From Cryptomeria japonica (Eukaryota > Streptophyta > Pinopsida > Cupressales > Cupressaceae), in contig NC_081408.1 in assembly GCF_030272615.1 (NCBI RefSeq), forward strand, positions 612,007,673 through 612,071,672: 64,000 nucleotides of DNA, given 5' to 3'. Under the pieces are notes generated by a model that was given only the letters and a program-made list of their open reading frames with translations, did no database searches and had not been told where the DNA came from. Shown here piece by piece: positions 12,950-24,055 of this stretch (positions within the stretch are counted from its first letter, which is position 1; each line of letters opens with the position of its first letter). Position numbers and translations under genes: made by a program.

Positions 12950-14167
12950 CAACTTGTATCCAATAGTGAGAAACCATACCTATTAGGTTGCCTTCTCTCT
13001 TGTGTAGACCTCTACAATGGCTGAGGTGGAGGTTCTTGTTCTTCATCTTGACCAAAACTATCAGCGTTTCTTGAGCTCTCCTCACTTTCAGGTACATAAG
13101 GAGTTCAAAATTCCTCCTTTTATAGAGTTAGAGGAATTTCAACTTCTACTTCCTCTTTCTCTGTCTTTTTAGACTACATATCAACTGAGGTAGTCTTCAA
13201 CTCATGAAAGATTACACTTTTGTTGTCTAATACCTTCTCAGTTATAGGATTACAAAGCTTATATCTTTTCACGACCTTGTTATCCAACTTAGATCTATTT
13301 ATATCAGGCACATATGCATATGCCTCATAGCCAAAGACATCAATATGTCTCATAGATGGATTCTTTCTAGACCATGCTTACATGGGTATTTTATCCACCA
13401 ATGCTGAAGTGGGAGATCTATTTTGTAAATAACATGCAATAGACACAACCTTGGCCTATAACTTCTGCTCCAAACAAGTACTACTCAACATGCTTCTTGC
13501 CCCTTCTCCATCAACGTTCTATTTATCCTTTTAGCAAATCTATTTTATTGTGGAGTGTAAGGTGTGGTCTTATGCTATTTAATTCCATGGTCTTTGCAAT
13601 ATTGATCAGATTCTAAAGAATAGAATTCACCACCATTATCAGTCCTCGAGCATTTAATTTTCCTACCAGTTTGATTTTCCACCAAGGTTTTAAACTCCTT
13701 AAATCGACAAAACACTTTTGATTTATTTTTCAAGAAATATGCAAATGCCCTTCTTGAATAATCATCTATAAAAGAGACATAATATCTAAAATTTGATAAC
13801 AAAGGAACACAACATAAGCATACAATGGTCTTCATCCTTAATCGTATCTTCCATAGAAGTTAAATATTAAATAATCATGTTGAAAGCATTTAAATAGTAT
13901 GCTACAGATAACCTTCACTCATTTTCAAGGAGTATAACATCTTCCTTAGGAACAACTTGTTTACTAGAGACTTTTCTTGATAAATATCACCAAGTTTCTT
14001 CCACAAAGAAGCTATTGTCTTCTCCTCCTGAACATTCAAGAGAATAGAATCTGCAAGGCATAATATAATCAACCCTTTGGCCTTCCAATCTACGAGATCC
14101 CAATCTTCTTGTTTCATACTAGCTAGTTTTTATCCAGACAGTGTAACCCAAAGATCTCTATCTACCA
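12950..14167 (-). pseudogene. Copia element 1 gag and integrase (second half), joined by a deletion
   Basis: Minus-strand frames show a gag N-part, MKQEDWDLVDWKAKG through LRKMLYSLKMSEGYL (13902-14117), then HLNAF and EDHCMLMLC. These run directly into the integrase core YYVSFIDDYSRRAFAYFLK (about 13740-13800), with KCSRTDNGGEFYS and TPQQNRFAKR following. The zinc knuckle, protease and GAG-pre-integrase regions, normally between them, are absent: a deletion fused gag to integrase at about 13800. On the other side the deletion that truncated the 5' LTR also removed the leader and the gag start. The integrase C-terminal part (13000-13560) is recognisable but has several stops. It continues into the RT linker at 5765 once the nested element is removed. 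Confidence 0.8.
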
Positions 14168-14952
14168 ACATGATCTCACCTTACAACTATCTTTTAGATG
14201 TTACTATATGTCTTTGTCAAAATATGGTTCGGTTCTATTACCTTGTTACCAACTATAAAACTTCCGTAGATTGTCAATAACATGACATGTTATCTCTCTT
14301 ACTTCCTTTGAGTCATTCCAGTCTCCACTAATCGCCTACACACAGCTCAGCATGTCGCTTCATACTTGGTCATGGCTATTGACAACTGCTTCTATTTGGA
14401 TCAATCATCAACTTCCAACTCTGTATGATTTAGCCATGGTCCCACCTCTCCTATTATCATTGTGGGATTGTGGGATGGTGGGATGCAGGATGAACCATCC
14501 CTTCACCTTTGACCTTATCCCACACTACACTTGAGACTACTGACAAATCCTTGCAGGGTGATGGGAAGAACCATTCCTTCATCTTCTCCAAGACTATATC
14601 AAACTCCAACTAGTCGGTATAACACATAACTTCAGTTGAGAGCTTGGGAATCACAGCAAAATCCAATTTTACACCAAACCCACTCCATGTTCTCAAGACT
14701 CTAACAAGTTCTTACTAACAAAAGCTTTATAGCTTAAATATCGTGACTTCTACGAGCTGCTGGAGTATCTTACCAAAACCAAAAGTTACACCGATATCCC
14801 TGCTCCTTCAGGCAAACGAATAACACACAGGTTATCAACTTCGAACATGATCAATAACATGAAGGTTATCAATACTAAATTTTTCAATTCATAGATCAAG
14901 TGCCATCTATACGAGATTTCATCCAGTAAGTTTGAGACACCAATTCTCAACA
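14168..14952 (-). repeat. 5' LTR of copia element 1, truncated
   Basis: Aligns with 3253-4096 and ends at 'ctcaaca' (14952). The portion nearest the gene interior is missing, together with the primer-binding site and gag start, through a deletion ending at about 14168. Confidence 0.75.
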
Positions 14953-16243
14953 TGTTATGCCCTTTAAAATAGACACACTCAATTTCTAGGGTTGAGGGTT
15001 TTTGAACCTCTAATCCTTGCCTTATAGCACTGTAATGGTGTAATTTGGAATAGGGTTTCACCAACCAATAACTAACCAAATTAACCATATATTGAAAAAG
15101 GATTGAGTCCAATAGATCTAGCCAGAATCCAAATATGGAAAGAACTAAAATTCTCATTAGATTCACTGGTTATTCATTTGTTACCCTCTTTCTTAGTTGA
15201 AATTGGAAGGTAATTATGAAATTAGGGTAAAATAATTTATAATTGAAGTATACTGTCAAAAAAAAATTTCTATAGATATCCCATGGAGCCACAAACTAAG
15301 ATCTAAGCAAAAGAAGATGTTTAGAACCTATTCCTAGAAGTTCGGTCGACCTAATTTTTTGGGACTAGGTAGTATAGATTCATTCTCGTCCTCTAATTTT
15401 CACTCCATAAAAAGCTAAACTTGTTTGTCACTATCAAATCTATCATAATCCCTTAGTATAACTCTTGAGCATATTCCCTGCACACTGAAAGAGAGAAGAA
15501 GCATTGTGGATAGGGGTTTTCCTTAGGTCAAACCCCAAATTAGAAATCAACTTTGAATTGAATACTGTAAATACTGAAGTAAATGTTGGGATATATTTGA
15601 TGGAAGGATTAATAATTTAATTCTCCTTGAATGTAATCACAAATGTTGAATCTACTGACATGATAAACACATGAACATGAAAAATCCTAATCACACACAT
15701 GCTTGCATGAGGATTGATGTAACTTTTCTCGGTAATGCTTGAAGGATGAAATCCTAACTTGAATATCTAAAAATGCTTGATAGTGAATGCTTAACCGATG
15801 CATGAATGATGGGGTATATAAGCTATGTCAAATAATATATAGGATATCTTTATATAGAGTTCTCTAGGTAAATTGCCAATTAGGCTAACCTCCAACGGTC
15901 AAGTGTAGCCATGTAAGGACCAAAGTCCATCAGGGAGGGAAAGAGTCTACCCCATTTCAAATTAGGGTCTATTTAAGGGGGACCAAGGCATTTTGGAGTT
16001 CCCTAATCTAAGACCAACACACTCCATTCCCTGGTCCTCCAAATATAGGATAAGCAAATGGGAAATCAGGGACATGCAACCTTAGGATGGGGTCCCACCT
16101 AACAATTTCAATAGGTGACATCAATATTGGAGTAAAATGGGGCCAAAACACACCTAGAGGGAATGAAAATGGGACACGTTAAAGTAGGAGCACAAGCATG
16201 AGGTGTAAATTGTAGTGATTACAATTTATGATGCTACAAGAAC
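14953..16243. repeat. Family R LTR-like repeat, copy 2, and flank
   Basis: No gene seen. From about 15500 to 16243 the sequence aligns well with 33060-33780. Shared pieces include 'aaatgtaatcacaaatgttg', 'cctaatcacacac' with 'tgcttgcat', the 'cccatttcaaa-tagggtc' segment and the ending 'gacaatttatgatgcta'. 14953-15100 shows nothing recognisable. Confidence 0.5.
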
Positions 16244-16689
16244 ATAGAACAACCTTCAGGGATTGGGGATGAAAGCACCTATGATCTCCACTTTGCATTG
16301 ATATTGGCATGTCAGGAGTTGGGGATATTAACATCCTCAATCCTCATCTTCATGGTGTGGGATTTATGTATCGAGGGTCAAGGGTAATTTCATCCCCGAT
16401 CGTGTTTCCTGGGAAAACTTTGCCCCTCTCCCCTACATCCACTTTAAAGTAGGGGAAAACTTGTTTTATTATAATTGTTTGTTTTCATACAATAGTAAAC
16501 TTAACCTCTACACCATGAATAATCATATTATTTATATGGCTTTTAATAAGACTTCAAATTAAGTACCAAAGGTCACGTGAATGGAGGGAAAACGATGTGA
16601 CTGTTGGGTTTCATATCCAAGAAAATCTCACTTGAAATCCAATCGCTACTCCAAACCTTTAGAGATAATCACCCACTTCAGGTCTATTG
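16244..16689. other. Gene-free stretch with 3' flank of a copia remnant
   Basis: Mostly unassigned sequence. A polypyrimidine patch at 16424-16440 (purine on the minus strand) could be a decayed polypurine tract, but no LTR was matched to it. Confidence 0.3.
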
Positions 16690-18472
16690 TCATAGCTTGA
16701 CAATGTCAAGAGAAGTCCTACAAAACTCAAATTTCTCCCTTGGTACTATCTTTGTCAATGCATCAATTGGATTCACCTCAGTATCAATATTTTCAACTTG
16801 CAACTTGTCATCTTCAAGCACACTTTTGAAGTGATATTGTATCTCAATATGCTTGCTTCAATTGTGAAATGCCACATTCTTAGCAAAGTGAATAGCATTA
16901 TTGCTATCACAAAACAAATTAAAAACATGTTGTTTCAATCTCAATTCATCCAACAATTGATGTAACCATATCATTTCCTTCACACCTTCAATGAGAGCAA
17001 TATATTTAGCGTCCATGGTGGCGAGTGCAACCACTTGTTGCAAATAAGAAACCCAACCAATCACTACTTCAGTAAAAGTGGAAATATATCCAATAGTTGA
17101 TCATCATTTGTCCAAGTCACTGGCCATATGAGAGTCAACAAAACCCTATAGATGTGCACCTTTCCCACCAAAACATGAAACATAATCTAAAGTGCCTTTC
17201 AAATACCATAATTTCCACATCATCGCTTGCCAATGATTTTGATATTCTCTTCTCACTACTCCCACTGCACGGGAAATCTTGAAATGAGTGAAAACCATGA
17301 CCTACATGAGACTTCCAACAGGTGATGAATATGGGATACCTTTCATTTCTTCTTTTTTTTCCTATGTCTTTGGATACATTACAAATGACAAACAAAAAAT
17401 GATCAGCAAGTGGAGTTCTTACAAGCTTAATACCCTTCATGTTGACTCTATTCAGAACCTTGTCAATATATTTTTCTTGTGACAATATGATATCTCTCTT
17501 CCATCTATCTTGTATTATGATTATACCAAATATCCTCTTCACTATTGCTAATTCCTTCATTACAAATGTGTAAGCTAAGTTTTGCTTCAAATCACAAACA
17601 ACTCTCATGCTAGCGCATAGCATCAGCATAAAGAAGCAATTTGAAATAAATTTTCCATTCCCCAACACCTTATAATAAAAACATATATTAGATTCATAGG
17701 GAGTAAAATGTTTCTCAGTCATGAAGGAGTCAATTTTGAGATAAAACTGCCTCGAGGCTTGTTTGAGCCCATACAAACTTTTCCTCAATTTCTAATATAA
17801 AACTCCCCTTCAATGTCACCATGGAAAAATGTAGTCTTCACATCAAGTTGTTCTAAGTCAAGATCATAAACCATTGCCAAACCCAAAACCTCTCAAAGAG
17901 TAGTCATCTTCACAATTGTTAATAAGATCCCATTGAAGTCTATTCATTTTGCAGATTGTATCCCTCTAGCAAAAATCTAGTTTGATAAAAAAATTTGCCT
18001 CTATCTTCCTCTTTCAACCTATGCACCCATCAATTCTTAAAGACTCTTCAAATGGGTGGGAGTTTCAGCAAATCTCAAGTGTGACTGGCTATCAATGATT
18101 CCATTTCTTTTTGCATTGCATCCATCCACTTAATAATTTTTGTCTTTGCAATCATCTTTAAAAGTTGTTGGTTCTGCTTGATTAGAGATCAATAATTCAT
18201 AATCTACAAACTTGGCTAGAGGTATACACTCCCAATTAGACTTCCTTAATGTAGGAGCTTGTGTATCTATAATTATTTGTATTGACTAAAAAATTGTTTT
18301 TTACATATCACTTGCATTACCAATATTGGCATTCCTTTGCATATGATCAACACCATTATTACCAGTATGTATGCCCTACAAATTGGTCTTAGTCCTCTAT
18401 ATTTCCCCCATTGACTATGGTAGTGTAGAAACAATATTTTTGATGACTACCTCTGTGTTACAAGTATTATCA
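16690..18472 (-). pseudogene. Copia element 3, integrase-RT linker to RNase H (broken)
   Basis: On the minus strand: a degenerate linker and RT start (17800-18470), then RKSLYGLKQASRQFYLKID (about 17730-17790). A region follows where YVDD should be but only FMLMLCAS is read, then SQEKYIDKVLNRVNM. The RNase H motifs GWVSYLQQVVALATMDAKYI and DSNNAIHFAKN (about 16870-17060) lead to a natural-looking end EFCRTSLDIVKL with a TGA at 16690-16692. Frameshifts separate the blocks. The right edge is cut by DNA transposon A at 18473; the frame stays open across the join to 29977. Gag, protease and most of integrase are not seen. Confidence 0.8.
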
Positions 18473-18521
18473 GGGTAAGTGCAAAATGATGGTGGTAAAA
18501 AAGGGGGGTATAAGTGGACAC
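18473..18521 (+). repeat. Left terminal inverted repeat of transposon A
   Basis: About 49 bp, imperfect partner of 29924-29972 reversed. Shared blocks are GGGTA, AAxATGATGG and AGTGGACAC, with a purine insertion in the left copy. Confidence 0.75.
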
Positions 18522-19440
18522 TTTTTTTCTAAAATTAGGTGAACCTGAACTTGCAGGCAAAATTTGAAAGTCAGCCACTCAAGATATAAATATAATCAAA
18601 GAACAAATATTGTATTACACTGAATCTAGTTTCCAAACTACTAAACTTTTTCAAAATTGGATAATATTAAGGGGGTCAAATCCTTCGCACATGAAAAACA
18701 AACCCTAATTTTTTTTTGAAAAAACAACATAGTGTCTAACGTGCACATCAAAAAATTTAAAGTTAGATTTAGTATTTTGACAAATCCTTTGGCAAAAAGA
18801 TAGTTAAGAGTGAGCACTAGAAGATGTCTATTTTTTTTAATTTTTTGTTGAGTATTTTTTTTTATGATTTTTCCAATCGAGCACATCCTGAAAATTAGGT
18901 ACCTGTTCATGCGTGAAGCATAACTTGCACTAAAAAAATTGAAAATACATTTTTTATTTATTTTTAAATTGTAAAGAATCAAGTGTACTACAATAATATA
19001 TAATTTTTTAAAAATTTGGATAAGTAGATCAAAATTTATTAAAAAAATGGTACACGTATGTCTGTGAGAACTATGGAGACACTAGTAAAAGAAATTCAAT
19101 AATAATATATTATTGTTGTTCAATTTTTTTAAAAATTACATGGTTAGAAAGCTCAGAAGATGGGTGAAAATATGGTGGCAATTTTAGAAATACCCACTTG
19201 ATGAAGTGTAAACTTGATGATGACAAAGTTGAGAAACCAAGTTGATAAAATAAAACATGTCAATTAGGAGGGAAATGGAGGGAAATCAAACTTCCAACAC
19301 GTAGCTTTGTTATCCAGGCCTATTTCCAAGCCTACACAATCAAAAGAGCATAAGGGGTACCTAGCGTATGGGATACCTATGGTGTAGGAAGCGCATATGT
19401 GCTATCTTTACTATAAACAACATGTACACGCTACTTTTGT
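18522..19440. other. Left subterminal region of transposon A, no gene
   Basis: AT-rich without a credible gene. Near 19370-19410 a motif 'agcgcatatgtgctatctt' resembles the right-end motif 'agcgcgtacgcggtatctt' at about 29773-29791. Both have a palindromic core (CATATG or GTAC) and may be transposase-binding sites. Confidence 0.45.
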
Positions 19441-19878
19441 TTAAAATTTGGAAGTGTGTATAATATGATATTGTATATATAATATTTATATATACATATA
19501 ATATATAATCTATATATAATATATAATATATATAATAATATATAATATATTTTATATATATAATATATAATATATATAATAATATATAATATATTTTATA
19601 TATATAATATATTAAGTATATATACACACATATGTATTGTCTCCCTCTCTGTCCCTCTCAAGCGCATATAGGGTGCCCCTCTCTCTCTCTCTGTCTCTCT
19701 CTCTCTCCCTTCCTCCATACCCTTTCCCTCTCTCTCTTCTTAACTCCTTCCCTCCCTCTCTCCCCCCTCTCTTTCCATATCTCTCTCTCCCTCTCTCCCT
19801 CGCCCTCTCTCTCCCTCACTCCCTCTCCCTCTCTCCCCCTCTCTCCCCTCTCTCCCTTCCTCCATACCCCTCCATACC

Positions 19879-19961
<83 letters not shown>

Positions 19962-20190
19962 CCTCTACCTCTCTCTCCCTCTCTCCCCTTCTCCCTTCCT
20001 TCATACTCTCTCTCTCTCTCTGTGCACATCTCTCTCCCTCTCTCCCCTTCTCCCTTCCTCCATACCCCATCCCTCTCTCTCTTCTTCTCTCCCTCCCCAC
20101 TCTTTCTTTCTCCTCTCCCCCCTCTCTCTCCCCCTCTCCCTCTCCCTCTCTCCCCCTTTCCTTCTCCCTCCCTCCCTTTTCCTTCACATT
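19441..20190. repeat. AT run and long CT microsatellite in transposon A
   Basis: 19450-19625 is almost pure A/T with TATATA runs. 19632-20190 is nearly pure CT dinucleotides and CCCT variants, with an uninterrupted (CT)n block at about 19881-19960. Long open frames in it on both strands are repeat artefacts. Confidence 0.95.
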
Positions 20191-20698
20191 TTATTTACTA
20201 GAAATAGCATGTATGGGGTACTGAGCCTATTAGTTTTCTACCTCACCATAACATTTTTAAGGTGTAGGAGCATGTACACACTAATTATGAGTTCTAAGCA
20301 CATACAGGGTGAAAAAAATACCATTGGGCTTTCCAACATTTTAGGGACGCACGCGGTTATTAATATACCACATACATGGTACTTAGGGATAGTTTTATTT
20401 GCCCAAGACCCTCAATGGCCTCAATAGAAGTTTTTGAGGTCGTTGAAGGCCCCACTGCAACTATGTCTGCACTTCTATCACACTTTTATACATAGAAGTA
20501 AGTGAATTTTTTGTTTTTGCATGATTTCAAATGATTGAATTGTTGTTCTTATTAGTTTTGTCAATATTATTGTGATTGTTTACTAGTTTTGATTAAAAAA
20601 AAATGGTAAGATGCATATTTATGGTTATTTGTTTGTTTATAAACTTTTGTTTAGATATATATGTAATATGATTCTATTTAGGACAACCGATATCAACC

Positions 20699-23484
20699 AT
20701 GGGAAAGAACAAGTGAGGAGTGATGGAACAACTTGAGGCTGAAAAGGAAAGACAAACACAACATATGAAGAAATTATGTGACATAAGAACAATGGGTGAA
20801 GAAGGTATGTCATCCTCAATATCTCAATTCAATTTACTAAATGAACATAATGCACCTAGTGCAATTGAAGAAGAGACATTTGATTTACAATATGAACCTA
20901 ATGCAATTGAAGAAGAGACCACATTGAATAATCAATAAAATGATAAACATACACCTGCTCTATTTTATGAATTAAATGTACACAATGCACCGATGTTAAC
21001 ACCTCCTAGAATCATTCCTAGGAAACCATCCTATCTAATTGACATTGATGAGAATATATTGAAGCCAATGCCCAATAAAATAAATGAATGAAATTGTAGG
21101 AGAATGGTTAAAAGAATATGGAAAAACTATTTTGAAAACTTAAATCAAACCGCAAGATGTCAATTAATTGTTCAAATGATTAAAATTTTGAATTTTAGAG
21201 AGAGAATGAAAATTCTAGGCCTAAGATCATCTAAAAGTAACAATAAAAAAACTATTGTGAGAAATTTATTTGATGCATATCAAGCTATTGGTTCAAAATC
21301 ATGTACTAAAGATTCTAATGCTACTTGACGTGTCATTATATCAACCATAATGAGCAAGAAAATTAAAAAAATATTGTTTGATAAGCAAAACAAGTAACTC
21401 ATTAAACATTAGTAGAACAACATTAAGTAAAGCATTACAGAGGCAAGAAAAAATAGAGGAACCTAACAATAATTCTCTTTGGGCATTCTCGGGTAGACTA
21501 CCACACAAAGACAAGGTTGTTGTTGATGCACTAAGAACATTAATTGAATTTTTTTGGCATGACAACATAAGAGTTTTGCCTAACCAAAGAGATGTTGTTA
21601 GAAGGTGAACCAAGCCTGCAAATCATGAGCCACGTGCCAAACAATATTTGGATATGACTCAAACAAAATTTTATGAAAGATTCCTTGAAAAGTTTCCTCA
21701 AATAAGAATTTCTCAAAGATTTTTTGAAATGGGAAAACCTTTTTATACTAAGATTAATCATGTATGCACCATGTGTTGTTGTAGGATGCATATTGAATTT
21801 TCCATGCACTATAATATGTTTTGTCATATTTGTTCTACTTTGCACACTAACGATGTTTTGTAGGAATGCAATATACAAGAACCTCCTAAGTCGGTAAGAG
21901 AATTTATTTCAAGTGTGCTATGTAATAGACATGATGGTTGCATTTATTATAAGATGCCTTGTTTGGAAGGTTCTTGTGCTATATGTGGTGGTTTGCAACA
22001 TTTGCCAAGATGTGTACATTTGGATAGAACACATGAAATTGGTAGGAAACTAGTTTCTTTTGGAAAATACAAGACAATCACATATGGAGTTAAAGATGGA
22101 AAAGATTTGAAGAGATGTGAGCTAGTGAAAAATGATATGTGTAGATGAATTTATGAAAATGTTTCAAGAGAAACTATTTTATGAGTACATAATGCATACA
22201 CATAGAGCTCGATGGTTACATAAGCAATTCAAGCTATGTAAGGACACATTTCGTCTTGGCACAGAGGAGGATATACAGGTTGTAAGAGAGTATCACGTCT
22301 AGATAAGTGATGATCGTACTCATTCATTGAAGTTTTTACAAGGAATCTTTAAAGTTTTCTATGATAATTTAAAGGAAATAAAGATACAATACAACTGACA
22401 CTTAATATGGTCAGACAATTCAACCACATAATTCAAGAATTCAAGATGTTTTATTGGTTGACAAGGATGCATATGACAAGCAGTGTACAACATTTTTGGA
22501 ATTTCATTGAGCCTGGAAATGGTAAGTGAGAGCACGATGGTGTAGGAGCATGTGTAAAAAGAGCCCTAGCTAGAGAAGAGTTGAAGTACGAAGGTGGTGC
22601 CGAGTTGATAGATGCAGAAACAATTGTGTGATGGTGTAACTCTATAATGGGTCTAGGTAATCTAGGTACATCAATGGTTTGTAGATATTTTTGGTTGATC
22701 ACTGAATCTAACACTGAAAACTATTTAGATTGTTGTCCAGTTGAAGGATTGAGTGACATGCACTCATTTATGAGTTCAAATGCAAGTTCACTAGTAATTT
22801 ATATGAGATAGATGGTATGTTTTTTCTCTTCATGCATGTATTGTTTGTGGGAAGAATGTGAATCACAAGAGTGGGTTGACAAATGGTCTTGTAGACCGTT
22901 GGTTCCATTGATACATATCAAATTCCCAAAGAACTACAATTGAGCCAGATGGATACATCAATGGATTTTGACCATGTATCCAACCTAGTGGATTCAGGTG
23001 ATTTTTTGAGTTAATTTTTTTGCAAGTATTCTTTTTGGTTCATTTTGTTGTATATCACACTTTATTTTTGGTATTAATTATCAATTTATAAAATGTAGGT
23101 CATGTGTATGCAATTGTTGCAGAAGAGAACAATGAAGAAGGAATGAATTACTATTTGTGTCGTTGTGTTGAGCCTAAAAGAAAATTGACAACCACAATCA
23201 TTGACAGAGAGGGTATTGAGTACCCAATAGGGTCTGTTGTCATCATAGGAACTTGGCTTAGGAGATACCCTATCAAGAATTCTGATGTTTGGTTGTTCGA
23301 GGACTTTGAAATACATAGACATATTCTTCATTTCTCTAACCTTGTTGTTGCAACAAATATTCATTTGATGAAGTATCGTGGTAGACCTCATAACAAGATT
23401 TTATGGAGAGTTCATGAATCTGACCACGAGGCAATACTTGACACAATATGGGTTAGACCTAATCCTGAAGGCTCACTTGATTGA
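20699..23484 (+). pseudogene. Transposase of transposon A (broken; C-terminal exon intact)
   Basis: The ATG at 20699 gives MGKNK then a TGA (probably CGA to TGA). The same frame continues with a charged N-terminus (20720-20938). Further blocks: a basic, Lys/Arg-rich segment WKNYFENLNQTARCQL (21104-21328); a helix-turn-helix-like stretch ending RVLPNQRDVVRR (21378-21608); TKFYERFLEKFP with the Cys cluster CTMCCCRMH (21648-21863); YKMPCLEGSCAICGG (about 21950-21985); the acidic motif IWSDN (about 22405-22420); and FIEPGNGK then EHDGVGACVKRAL (about 22500-22570). SDN and H/N-G-K-x-x-x-D-G-x-G-x-x-x-K-R type motifs are typical of a broad group of DDE-type eukaryotic transposases. An intron (22998-23099, GT...TAG) precedes a clean 126-codon exon ending SLD, in a domain of unknown role rich in Tyr and Trp. 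At least eight stops and frame changes kill it. Confidence 0.75.
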
Positions 23485-23559
23485 TTATATGGTTTAGAGT
23501 AGAATGATTTTGATAATTTTGTATATATCATTGAAGAACTGTTCTATATATATATATAT

Positions 23560-23810
23560 ATATGCCCATGAGCTGATTTGTACATGTTTAGGGGCATAAT
23601 TTTGTATATTTAAATGGCAATGAGTTGATTTGTACATATTTAGATGCCCAATTTTGTATATTAAAATGGCGATAAGTTGAATCACACATATTGTAATGCC
23701 AAATTTTGTATAAAAGCCCATGAGATGATCTGTAAGACATTTTTTTGTATATTCAAATAGCCAAGACCTGATTTGACCATATTTAGAGGCAAATTTTTGA
23801 ATAATATGTG
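23560..23810. repeat. Degenerate short tandem repeat after the transposase gene
   Basis: About four diverged copies of a 55-65-bp unit containing 'gagctgatttgtacat' and 'aattttgtatattt', preceded by a (TA)n run at 23547-23564. No gene. Confidence 0.6.
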
Positions 23811-24055
23811 ACAATGTTTTGTGACTATTTTTTGAGTCTATGTTTTGTGACTATGTTTTGAGTTTATGTGATGTGATAAGGTCAATCATGACCATTATTG
23901 ATAAGGTCAAGCATGAGCATTCTTGATTCTTGTATAATCATGGATAATTATTTGAGTCATTATTGGGTCATAGGAGTCATAGATTGAGTCTAGATACAAT
24001 TTGAGCAAAAATTGTCATTATTGTAAAAAAAAATGGCAAAAATATTGTAAAGCAA

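Larger units (their letters stand above)
2870..14952 (-). mobile_element. Ty1/copia element 1 (outer), split by a nested copia element
   Basis: A minus-strand copia element in two pieces, 2870-5765 and 12950-14952, separated by a second copia element. Joining 'ataact' at 5765 to 'caactt' at 12950 (minus the 5-bp duplication) restores an open frame through the integrase-RT linker. Homologous LTR sequence lies at both ends: 2870-4096 and 14168-14952. The left LTR start is tentative (TGTAAGG at 2870; flanks agtta and tgtta match at four of five bases). Order in element direction is LTR, gag, integrase, RT, RNase H, polypurine tract, LTR, as expected for copia. Many stops and an internal deletion make it dead. 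Confidence 0.8.

Noticed and set aside
19632-20224. Long Ser/Leu/Pro-rich frames (plus) and Arg/Glu-rich frames (minus)
   Set aside because: They are translations of a CT microsatellite. All frames stay open because the repeat lacks stop codons.
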